From an uncultured Collinsella sp. (GTDB lineage: Bacteria > Actinomycetota > Coriobacteriia > Coriobacteriales > Coriobacteriaceae), in the NCBI GenBank assembly GCA_958418185.1, contig CATZEP010000091.1:1-5815 (forward strand): a stretch of 5,815 nucleotides of DNA. The letters run 5' to 3'. Within the stretch, counting starts at the first letter, position 1, and every line of letters begins with the position of its first letter. Shown piece after piece: positions 1-5,400 of the stretch. The notes under the pieces are model-generated. The model was not told the DNA's origin. It saw only the letters and a program-made list of their open reading frames with translations, and did no database searches. Made by a program: the position numbers and the translations under genes.

Positions 1-432
1 GTCGGACCTACCGGCGATAAAAGACAACCCCATGTCGCGAGCCAGCAGCTGAAACGCCACTTCGCCCTTGACGGGAAGCACCGTGCCATCCAAGCCGAGC
101 TCGCCGGCAATAAGGCAGCGATCGAGATTGTCGCGGGGAATCTGCCCGTCGGCTGCAAGCACCGCAATGGCTATCGGCAGGTCAAAACCGCTACCGGTCT
201 TTCGGATATCCCCCGGCGCCAAATTGACCGTAATACCCGAGCGCGGGATCTCGAATCCGGCAGAGCGCATCGCACAGCGAATGCGCCCGCGCGACTCCAT
301 GACCTCCATACTCGGGATCCCGAGCATCTGGATGCCCGGGATGCCGCCCGCGAGCGAAACCTCGACCGTGACGGGAATCGCTTCGACGCCGCGGATACAG
401 GCTGCGTGAACGGCAAAAGTTTCGAACGCCAT
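1..432 (-). CDS. comM: ComM/YifB-family Mg-chelatase-like AAA+ ATPase, N-terminal part (partial)
   Basis: The first 144 codons read without a stop to the window edge, so the gene is cut and its Walker A motif and AAA+ core lie outside. The visible part is the family's N-terminal domain: the start MAFETFAVHAACIRGVEA, the segment GGIPGIQMLGIPSMEVMESR (residues 29-48), GFEIPRSGITVNLAPGDIRK (59-78) and GSGFDLPIAIAVLAADGQIP (80-99), then IAGELGLDG (108-116). These match the usual order of ComM/YifB proteins (LPGF..VGL, ITVNLAPADLRK, GSGFDLPIA). ComM is a hexameric helicase that promotes branch migration during integration of transforming DNA; that role is known from Gram-negative competent bacteria and is inferred here. 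The ATG at 432-430 shares its first base with the yraN stop (TGATG), with a weak AGG seven bases upstream inside yraN, so translational coupling is likely. Family assignment is secure. Confidence 0.93.
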   Translation of the reverse strand, partial: MAFETFAVHAACIRGVEAIPVTVEVSLAGGIPGIQMLGIPSMEVMESRGRIRCAMRSAGFEIPRSGITVNLAPGDIRKTGSGFDLPIAIAVLAADGQIPRDNLDRCLIAGELGLDGTVLPVKGEVAFQLLARDMGLSFIAGRSD

Positions 433-917
433 CACGACACCTGCCAATCGAATGCATTGTACTGGTGCTCGATCTCGGCGATATGCCCTCCGCGAATGGT
501 GACGCCCACGGCATCGAAGCGGATCGCCTTGAGCGGATAATGCTCCATGAGATAACAACTCGCGATACGACGATAGCGCCGCTGCTTTTGGGCGTTCACC
601 GCTTCCTCGGGAAACACCCGCGTATCGCAATCCAGCGCAACACGTCTGGTCTTGACCTCGGCCATCACCACCACATCGTCGAGCTCGTCGAGCAGTACCA
701 GGTCGGCCTCGCCCTCCGAGCATCGATAGCCTTGTTCCAGCAATGCATAGCCGCGCTCGTTAAAGTAATCGATAGCGATAAGCTCGCCCAGCATACCGAG
801 CTCGCGAGGACTGAGCCCCTTGATAAACTCAGGCGTGATCGACCCACAATCGAGCTCCCCTTCTTCCCAACGCTCCTTGAGCTGCTGCGTCTTGCTCATT
901 TTGGCTGCGGCACACAT
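432..917 (-). CDS. yraN: YraN / UPF0102 family nuclease-like protein
   Basis: A 161-residue protein with the UPF0102 pattern. SPRELGMLGELIAIDYFNER (36-55) holds the family's G..GE..A motif with E45. GEADLVLL (69-76) and MAEVKTRR (85-92) hold the restriction-endonuclease-like motif, with D72, E87 and K89 all present. The KQRRYRRIASCYL segment (111-123) and IRFDAVGV (132-139) follow, as in the family. Members are predicted to have an endonuclease-like fold; their cellular role is not well established, though they often sit next to rnhB and comM as here. I chose the ATG at 917 because AAAGGAG lies five bases upstream; a start 30 codons earlier (1007) would put a hairpin and this ribosome-binding site inside the gene. 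About 37 residues precede the conserved core, a longer N-terminus than most family members. The stop overlaps the comM start by one base. Family assignment is confident; function is not. Confidence 0.9.
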   Translation of the reverse strand: MCAAAKMSKTQQLKERWEEGELDCGSITPEFIKGLSPRELGMLGELIAIDYFNERGYALLEQGYRCSEGEADLVLLDELDDVVVMAEVKTRRVALDCDTRVFPEEAVNAQKQRRYRRIASCYLMEHYPLKAIRFDAVGVTIRGGHIAEIEHQYNAFDWQVS

Positions 918-935
918 GGGGTCTCCTTTCCCACT

Positions 936-965
936 CCCTGCATTGCCTCGATAATGAAGGCAGGG
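936..965 (-). other. Hairpin in the yraN leader
   Basis: In the minus-strand transcript CCCTGC (965-960) can pair with GCAGGG (941-936), with a competing internal GCCT/AGGC pairing. The hairpin ends six bases before the AAAGGAG ribosome-binding site of yraN. It has no U run after it, so it is not a terminator. It could affect translation start or RNA stability, but that is only inference. Confidence 0.35.
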
Positions 966-1020
966 TTCATGCGGGTAAGTACCGGAAGCAAACCAAAAAC
1001 CAACCAAATGCCGACAAATG

Positions 1021-1058
1021 AGGGGCCGCGCGCAACAATAGCGTTGCGCACGGCCCCT
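1021..1058 (-). terminator. Long GC-rich hairpin between rnhB and yraN, possible terminator
   Basis: AGGGGCCG (1021-1028) is the exact reverse complement of CGGCCCCT (1051-1058). After one C/A mismatch, GCGCAAC pairs with GTTGCGC around a six-base loop, giving a stem of about 15 bp. On the minus strand the stem is followed by CATTTGTCGGCATTTGG, which has scattered Ts and no true U run. It may therefore be a weak or factor-assisted terminator, a 3'-end stabiliser for the rnhB message, or a REP-like dispersed element. It starts 47 bases after the rnhB stop. The stem is directly visible; its role is not. Confidence 0.5.
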
Positions 1059-1105
1059 ACCAGCAAGTTTATGGAACCCTTAAGGTCCCTGTCTACACAA
1101 TTGGA

Positions 1106-1894
1106 TTAAAAAAGGCGCTCAGTCTGCAGAAAGTTTCCGCAAAAGCTCACACGATGCAGCGGAGAAAGACCATGTTTGCGAATGGCCTCGATGTGTTCGG
1201 GGCTCGCATAGCCTTTCGATTCGGCCAAATGGTACTCGGGATACTCGGCATCGTACTCGACCATCATCTCGTCACGCGTGACCTTTGCCATGATAGATGC
1301 CGCGGCGATACAGGCGATCTTGGCATCGCCCTTGACCACGTCGCGCTCATGGGGCACGGCACCCAGGGGGTTGCCGTCCATAAGCACGCAATCGGGCTCA
1401 AGCCCCGTATCGGACACCGCACCCGCGACAGCGGCTCGAATGGCGCGGGCCATGCCCATCTCATCGATATCCGCAGGAGCGATATGGCAAAAGCCGATAG
1501 CAGTCGCCACCTCGGCAATCTTCACCGAGAGCAGCTCGCGGCGCGCCGGCGTGAGCTTTTTGGAATCATTGATGCCCCAGATGCGCGGCTCCATCGGAAG
1601 ACACACGGCACACACGGTCAAGGGACCCGCTACCGAGCCACGGCCCACCTCGTCGACGCCCACGACCACGCCATCACCGCCGAGCTCATGCATAAGCTCG
1701 TACATGCCGTTGACGCGCTCGCGTTCGGAAAGTTCCTTGGCATGGCGCTTAAGGGCACGTTCGCAAGCCTTGATCACCTGCTGGCGCGGATCCTCGCGAT
1801 AATGCTCCACGAGGGCGGGAATCTCCTCGAACGTGGCGCTCGCCAGCTCGCCGGCAACCTGCGATGCCGAAACCGAGCTCGTCATATTGGCCAT
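1106..1894 (-). CDS. rnhB: Ribonuclease HII
   Basis: RNase HII, 262 residues, cuts the RNA strand of RNA-DNA hybrids and starts ribonucleotide excision at single ribonucleotides in DNA. All diagnostic motifs are present: VVGVDEVGRGSVAGP (77-91) with metal ligands D81 and E82, NDSKKLT (109-115), LMDGNP (171-176) with D173, VVKGDAKIACIAAASIMAKV (186-205) with D190, and the C-terminal HGLSPLHRVSF (241-251). D81, E82, D173 and D190 correspond to the four catalytic acidic residues of the Escherichia coli enzyme (D16, E17, D108, D126), so the enzyme should be active. About 75 residues come before the catalytic core, similar to the long N-terminal extension of Bacillus-type RNase HII. The ATG at 1894 is chosen because AAGGAGGG lies seven bases upstream; an in-frame start at 1912 lies upstream of that site. 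It begins only about 28 bases after the rplS terminator, with no clear promoter of its own. Confidence 0.97.
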   Translation of the reverse strand: MANMTSSVSASQVAGELASATFEEIPALVEHYREDPRQQVIKACERALKRHAKELSERERVNGMYELMHELGGDGVVVGVDEVGRGSVAGPLTVCAVCLPMEPRIWGINDSKKLTPARRELLSVKIAEVATAIGFCHIAPADIDEMGMARAIRAAVAGAVSDTGLEPDCVLMDGNPLGAVPHERDVVKGDAKIACIAAASIMAKVTRDEMMVEYDAEYPEYHLAESKGYASPEHIEAIRKHGLSPLHRVSFCGNFLQTERLF

Positions 1895-1900
1895 ACCAGG

Positions 1901-1916
1901 CCCTCCTTGCATGCAA
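1901..1916 (-). promoter_or_regulatory. rnhB ribosome-binding site joined to a perfect palindrome
   Basis: The strong Shine-Dalgarno AAGGAGGG (1908-1901) overlaps the end of the perfect ten-base palindrome TTGCATGCAA (1916-1907). The site fixes the rnhB start at 1894. The palindrome could bind a protein or form a short RNA contact, but ten-base palindromes also arise by chance, so only the ribosome-binding site is called with confidence. Confidence 0.75.
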
Positions 1917-1921
1917 ATCAG

Positions 1922-1952
1922 ATAAAAAGAAGGGCCACCCGAAGGTGACCCT
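1922..1952 (-). terminator. Rho-independent terminator after rplS
   Basis: On the minus strand AGGGTCACC, loop TTCG and GGTGGCCCT form a nine-base-pair stem (one T-G wobble) closed by a UUCG-type tetraloop. It is followed directly by TCTTTTTA. This is a textbook intrinsic terminator, 35 bases after the rplS stop. Because rnhB starts only 28 bases further on, the terminator probably also limits how much rplS transcript reads into rnhB. Confidence 0.9.
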
Positions 1953-1954
1953 TG

Positions 1955-1972
1955 TGTCCAAACGAGTGGACA
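1955..1972 (-). other. Second small hairpin upstream of the rplS terminator
   Basis: TGTCCA (1955-1960) and TGGACA (1967-1972) form a perfect six-base-pair stem with a six-base loop, two bases before the terminator stem and 15 bases after the rplS stop. It lacks a U run. A likely role is protecting the rplS 3' end or assisting termination; this is inference. Confidence 0.45.
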
Positions 1973-1987
1973 GACGCTGCAATCTTC

Positions 1988-2329
1988 TTAGCGCTTCTCG
2001 GGGATGCGAGCAGCCTTGCCCACCTTGTCGCGGAGGTAGTACAGCTTGGCGCGACGGACGCGACCATGACGAACGACCTCGAGCTTGGCGATCTTGGGGC
2101 TGTGAAGCGGGAAGGTACGCTCAACACCGACACCGAAGGAAATCTTGCGGACGGTGAAGGTCTCGCGGGCACCGGCGCCGGCCATGCGGATGACGTCGCC
2201 CTGGAAGACCTGGATGCGCTCGCGATCGCCTTCCTTAATGCGGTAGTGAACCTTGACGTTGTCGGCGACGCGAACCTGAGGAATGTCCTCGCGGATCTGC
2301 TGACGCTCGATTGCGCGGATGTAATCCAT
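1988..2329 (-). CDS. rplS: 50S ribosomal protein L19
   Basis: A 113-residue protein, within the normal size for bacterial L19, which sits at the interface of the 50S and 30S subunits. The start MDYIRAIERQQ, the segment VRVADNVKVHYRIKEGDRER, IQVFQGDVIRM, the near-invariant RKISFGVGVERTFPLHSPKI, and the tail RAKLYYLRDKVGKAARI are the family's conserved blocks in order. I chose the ATG at 2329 because AAGGA lies seven bases upstream. A TTG two codons earlier (2335) is also in frame but would leave almost no space to that site. The gene has its own promoter (2399-2426), a 5' leader of roughly 60 bases and a strong terminator, so it is probably mostly a one-gene transcript with some read-through to rnhB. 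The usual actinobacterial neighbour lepB is absent between rplS and rnhB. Confidence 0.98.
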   Translation of the reverse strand: MDYIRAIERQQIREDIPQVRVADNVKVHYRIKEGDRERIQVFQGDVIRMAGAGARETFTVRKISFGVGVERTFPLHSPKIAKLEVVRHGRVRRAKLYYLRDKVGKAARIPEKR

Positions 2330-2351
2330 GTGCAATTCCTTACTCTTCTAG

Positions 2352-2377
2352 AGGTGCCGTACCACCTTGGCCGACAC
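2352..2377 (-). promoter_or_regulatory. rplS leader with two mutually exclusive hairpins
   Basis: In the minus-strand RNA, AGGTG (2367-2363) can pair with CACCT (2356-2352). Alternatively GTGTCG (2377-2372) can pair with CGGCAC (2359-2354) through six pairs including one G-U. The two stems share bases 2354-2356, so only one can form at a time. Neither covers the ribosome-binding site at 2341-2337. Autogenous leaders are known for several ribosomal-protein genes, including rplS in low-GC Gram-positives. Whether this is one is inference from its position and shape. Confidence 0.35.
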
Positions 2378-2398
2378 GTAGTTGAACAAACGTATTCG

Positions 2399-2426
2399 AG
2401 TATACACGCCACGACCTCGGCTGCAA
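2399..2426 (-). promoter_or_regulatory. Candidate housekeeping sigma-factor promoter of rplS
   Basis: On the minus strand TTGCAG (2426-2421) is followed by a 16-base spacer and TATACT (2404-2399). The -10 box matches the consensus at five of six positions, while the -35 box matches only at the leading TTG. The expected transcript start near 2392 gives a leader of roughly 63 bases before the rplS ATG. Position and -10 quality make this the best promoter in the window. Confidence 0.65.
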
Positions 2427-2446
2427 GAACTATTTTGCCCGTGCGC

Positions 2447-2485
2447 AAAAAGACAAAAACACGCACTCTTTCTGCACTTATGCGC
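2447..2485 (-). terminator. Weak candidate terminator of the secreted-protein gene
   Basis: On the minus strand GCGCA (2485-2481), which overlaps the end of the coding region, can pair with TGCGT (2465-2461). Two T runs follow, TTTTT at 2459-2455 and 2451-2447. The stem has only five pairs and a 15-base loop, so this is a poor intrinsic terminator. The paired T runs in the right place are the main support. Some read-through into rplS is likely. Confidence 0.35.
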
Positions 2486-5285
2486 CGGCCGCAGCATCAG
2501 TCGTCGGCGTCGTCACGGTCGTTCCAGGCGCGATATAGCCGTATTCGAGCAGCACCGAAAGCGCATGCTGCTTCCAGGTGGCAAGCTCGTCGTCATTATA
2601 GTTGTCATGGACCCATTGACTCATCGCGTCTTCGGCGTCTTGGGGCACCAGGTCCTGGCTGTCCGCCATCAGGTACAGGATGCCCAAGATGTCAAAGTCC
2701 TGCTTGGTCATCTCTTCCTTGTTTGATGTGCTGATGAGGCCGTGATCGATGCCGTAGCGGCAGATATCGGTCAACACGGTAACGAGGCCCGTAGGAATCG
2801 GCGAGGCATCCTTCGCGGCAGCGGGCTCGGTATCGTCAGTCAATGCAGTGGCATCGTCGCTCGCCAGAGCAGACTCGGCTGCGTTCGCATCGGAAGCGGC
2901 CTGCTCTCCCTGGGCAGGAGCCGTGCTATCCGTTGTTGCCGACGAACCCCCCGAAGAAACGGACGCAACGCTCACCGGAGTCTCGACCACGGTCGTCATC
3001 GGGTCAACGGGCGCGGGGTCGGCGACAACTTCGGCCCAATCGGAATAAACGCCGTCAATAAAGGCGCGAACATGGAAGGTGCCCGGTTGCGAGATGGTCA
3101 TCGTGCCGTCTGTCGCGACCGAAATGCCCTTGCTCTCGAGCTCCTGGGCCTCCCAGCTGCAGACCCTATCGACTTCCTTGCCCGTCGTGTCATAGACCGT
3201 AGCCGTCAGGCCTTCGATGCCGTTGAGATTTTCCTCGACGCCGACGACGGTCCGTGCCGAGCCCTCGAGTTTGATGCTGCCGTTAAACGGCTCGGGCGCC
3301 ACGTCACTTACCTTATATTTGTAGGCCGCAGCGTCGATCTCGTCATTGGTCGAGACATGCCCGTTCACGTCCACATAGGTGTCCTCGGGGATAAAGTACT
3401 TTACGTAAGCGGTGCCGGCCTTTTTCCCCACCACGACTTGCTCGTGGGTAACAGGGTCGGTCTGAATCTCGATGACGTCGGACTTGCATTCCTTGCCCTT
3501 TTTATCGACCACGCGCCAGTCGCCCGACGACTTCACAAAGCCGTAGTAGTCAACATCGTCCTCGTCCCTTGCACGCACGCGATAGGAAGAGATGGGATCT
3601 TCCTCTCCCACCGTAAGCCTTCGGGTCTTATCAGTCTGCAGCGACACGAGAATCTTGGAGATGGGCTTAATGGGCTGCGGCGTGCCCAACTGCGTATCGA
3701 CCGTCACCGACTCAAACGACAGATTGGAACCCGTAATGGACATGGGATAGGTCGCGGCCATGTCATTGAGCACGTTGCACGTGCGCGGGGCGCCGCCGTT
3801 GCGCGAGGGCACCTCGCGATCGGCCAGGACCGAATTCCAATCGATGGCGCGCACCATGTGGTTGTTGGTGCGATACGACCAGCTCGTCACGTTTCCGGCA
3901 GTGGTATCGTACCCGTCGTCGCCACGATGGGCGATTGAGCGCAGGAACAGGTTCTGCACGGCGTCGGTCGACTGATCGCCAAAGGTGGTGTAGAACGAGC
4001 GCTGGTCATAACCGGCGGTATGGAACTCCTGCACGGCGGCGTTATCGTCGTAGCACTCGCCGTTCATGTTAAAGACGATCACGTCGAACGTCACACCAAC
4101 CGGCTGGTCATAGTCCTCGGACAGCGTCGTGGTAGAGCTCGTCTGCTTGCTATTGACCTGCGTGTGCGCAGGGATCGTCATATTGACGGTAACCGACTGA
4201 TTGTCCGTTGTGGTGATCGACTGTTCCTCGGTCTTGCTCGCCTCCCACAACTGGGACATCGTGGTTTCGGCCGAAATCGCCGTCTCGATCTCCTCGCTAG
4301 CTGTTGCGGGCACTCCCAGCGACTCCTTGAGGCTCACCGATGCGCCCCACGAGCCGCCTTTGGAATACGATGCGGATTCAGAAGTGCTCGTGCCGACCGT
4401 CTCCTCGGTACCGCGGGCGAGCGTGATGCTCTGCGAGGCGTCCTCATAGCCGACGTTAAGTGCCGAGGTAACGAGCTCCTGCTCAGTCTTAGAATCGACA
4501 AAGGAATAGCCCGGCGCGTCCTCGGGCGCACAGTTAAGCTTGTTCACGCTGTTGAGCTGCTGAACTCTAAAGTTATAGAACGCGATGCCAAAGCCATTGA
4601 AATCGTACTGGTAGGTGCCGCCGAGCTTGTCGACACAAGCAATGGTGGCATAGATGACGTCCTGCTCAGCCGTGTCTTTCGACAGTCCGTCGAGCGGCAC
4701 GTTTTTACGGAAATCGGAGCCCTTCAGCTTGTGACCGATACAGCCGGCGATATCGTCGGTCAAGCGCTCGTAGACTGCATTGAGGCTTTTTGCAGATGTC
4801 AGACCACTCTGCTTCGATTTGTCGGCACCATCGGAATGCTCACCGTTGCCGCCCGAAAGCGCATCATAGAGATAGATGTAGTGACCCTTGCCGAAGTCCT
4901 TCTCAAAGCCCTTGCCGGCGTGGTCCCAGTACAAAAAGTCCCCGGAGTCGTCGCCTCCACCATAGCCAAGGATGTTATAGGCTAGCGATGCCCAGTTGGG
5001 CAGCACCTTTTTGACGGCGGCCGTGTAGAACGAGACGTTGTCGTACATCGAGGTACGGCCCTCGAGCTTGCCGTCATCGATATCTACAAACGTGCAGTCG
5101 CGATCGTTGACCGTAATGGTGAGCGGGTTGACCACGTCGCCATAGAGCTCGTCGCGCGAATCATCCTGAAGGGCAAAACCGGCTGTCGGCATCCCGCAAA
5201 GCGCCGTGACCGCAACGACCACCCAGCACAGGGTCATCTGTGCCCCCCGACGCGCTCGTTGCAAATACCTGGTGAGGTTTTTCAT
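2478..5285 (-). CDS. Large secreted protein with aerolysin/ETX-MTX2-like region and Ig-like domains
   Basis: A 935-residue exported protein that I cannot name. Residues 1-38 are a Sec signal peptide: Arg-rich start, hydrophobic core 19-32, likely cut after GFA at 38; there is no lipobox. Residues 39-262 form an unrecognised domain with Cys 64, 182, 217 and 252. Residues 265-410 show the aerolysin/ETX-MTX2 pattern: NVGYEDASQSITL, a Ser/Thr-rich strand (297-320), a polar stretch with GVP (324-326), a second Ser/Thr-rich strand (335-365), then TVNMTIPAHTQV (366-377) and GVTFDVIVFNMNG (397-409). Two Ig-like domains follow (about 535-635, ending GKKAGTAYVKYF, and 668-757), then an Ala/Ser/Thr/Asp linker (758-828) and a helical end (829-918). 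No sortase motif or C-terminal membrane helix is present. The ATG at 5285 has GGAGG six bases upstream; a start at 5384 would put the ppdK terminator inside the gene. Pore formation is inference; it could instead be an adhesin. Confidence 0.85.
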   Translation of the reverse strand: MKNLTRYLQRARRGAQMTLCWVVVAVTALCGMPTAGFALQDDSRDELYGDVVNPLTITVNDRDCTFVDIDDGKLEGRTSMYDNVSFYTAAVKKVLPNWASLAYNILGYGGGDDSGDFLYWDHAGKGFEKDFGKGHYIYLYDALSGGNGEHSDGADKSKQSGLTSAKSLNAVYERLTDDIAGCIGHKLKGSDFRKNVPLDGLSKDTAEQDVIYATIACVDKLGGTYQYDFNGFGIAFYNFRVQQLNSVNKLNCAPEDAPGYSFVDSKTEQELVTSALNVGYEDASQSITLARGTEETVGTSTSESASYSKGGSWGASVSLKESLGVPATASEEIETAISAETTMSQLWEASKTEEQSITTTDNQSVTVNMTIPAHTQVNSKQTSSTTTLSEDYDQPVGVTFDVIVFNMNGECYDDNAAVQEFHTAGYDQRSFYTTFGDQSTDAVQNLFLRSIAHRGDDGYDTTAGNVTSWSYRTNNHMVRAIDWNSVLADREVPSRNGGAPRTCNVLNDMAATYPMSITGSNLSFESVTVDTQLGTPQPIKPISKILVSLQTDKTRRLTVGEEDPISSYRVRARDEDDVDYYGFVKSSGDWRVVDKKGKECKSDVIEIQTDPVTHEQVVVGKKAGTAYVKYFIPEDTYVDVNGHVSTNDEIDAAAYKYKVSDVAPEPFNGSIKLEGSARTVVGVEENLNGIEGLTATVYDTTGKEVDRVCSWEAQELESKGISVATDGTMTISQPGTFHVRAFIDGVYSDWAEVVADPAPVDPMTTVVETPVSVASVSSGGSSATTDSTAPAQGEQAASDANAAESALASDDATALTDDTEPAAAKDASPIPTGLVTVLTDICRYGIDHGLISTSNKEEMTKQDFDILGILYLMADSQDLVPQDAEDAMSQWVHDNYNDDELATWKQHALSVLLEYGYIAPGTTVTTPTTDAAAGA

Positions 5286-5301
5286 CGCAGTCCTCCCGTC
5301 A

Positions 5302-5323
5302 GTTGCCAATGTATTGAACCAAC
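5302..5323. other. Short imperfect inverted repeat upstream of the secreted-protein gene
   Basis: CAAT (5307-5310) and ATTG (5313-5316) flank two bases, and GTTG (5302-5305) and CAAC (5320-5323) form an outer pair with uneven spacing. The repeat lies between the ppdK terminator and the ribosome-binding site, where an operator for the secreted-protein gene could sit. No convincing -35/-10 pair is visible here, so a regulatory role is speculative. Confidence 0.25.
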
Positions 5324-5325
5324 GT

Positions 5326-5360
5326 AAAACGCCGCCGCGTCCACGGGAGGCGCGACGGCG
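5326..5360 (-). terminator. Rho-independent terminator after ppdK
   Basis: On the minus strand CGCCGTCGCG (5360-5351) pairs with CGCGGCGGCG (5339-5330) through ten pairs including one T-G wobble, around an 11-base loop. TTTT follows directly (5329-5326). The stem is very GC-rich, which compensates for the short T run. It lies 40 bases after the ppdK stop and separates ppdK from the secreted-protein gene, whose ribosome-binding site begins about 30 bases further on. Confidence 0.8.
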
Positions 5361-5400
5361 CGAAGGGGGGCGTAAAAGGCGCAAATGGAACGCGACTCAG

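Noticed and set aside
1..432. Possible frameshift in comM, because shorter minus-strand frames overlap this stretch
   Set aside because: Translation from 432 to the window edge gives 144 uninterrupted codons with all family motifs in order. The other frames are shadows.
1068..1090. Imperfect palindrome GGGACCTTAAGGGTTCC after rnhB
   Set aside because: It pairs only with a bulge and has no T run or conserved context; it is probably chance.
465..1948. Two plus-strand frames of 214 and 264 codons over yraN and rnhB
   Set aside because: They are His- and Arg-rich complements of genes whose minus-strand products carry complete catalytic motifs.
2425..2460. A second promoter for rplS (TTGTCT with AATAGT, 16-base spacing)
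   Set aside because: Both boxes match only four of six positions and overlap the T runs of the candidate terminator. The promoter at 2399-2426 has a much better -10 box.
2758..3012. Possible tandem repeat in the Ala/Ser/Thr/Asp-rich linker of the secreted protein
   Set aside because: The composition is simple but no repeating unit could be aligned; it reads as an ordinary flexible linker.
2742..3938. A 398-codon open frame on the plus strand
   Set aside because: It lies wholly antisense to the secreted-protein gene. Its translation is rich in Arg, His and Gly with no domain or signal, as expected from the complement of GC-rich codons. The minus-strand frame has a signal peptide, a ribosome-binding site and domain patterns.
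4020..4985. A 321-codon open frame on the plus strand
   Set aside because: It is also antisense to the secreted-protein gene, with a biased shadow-like composition and no recognisable motifs.
5190..5285. Twin-arginine or lipoprotein signal in the secreted protein
   Set aside because: The Arg-Arg at residues 12-13 is followed by Gly-Ala-Gln and lacks the Tat consensus. The cysteines at 20 and 30 lack the small residue needed just before a lipobox cysteine.
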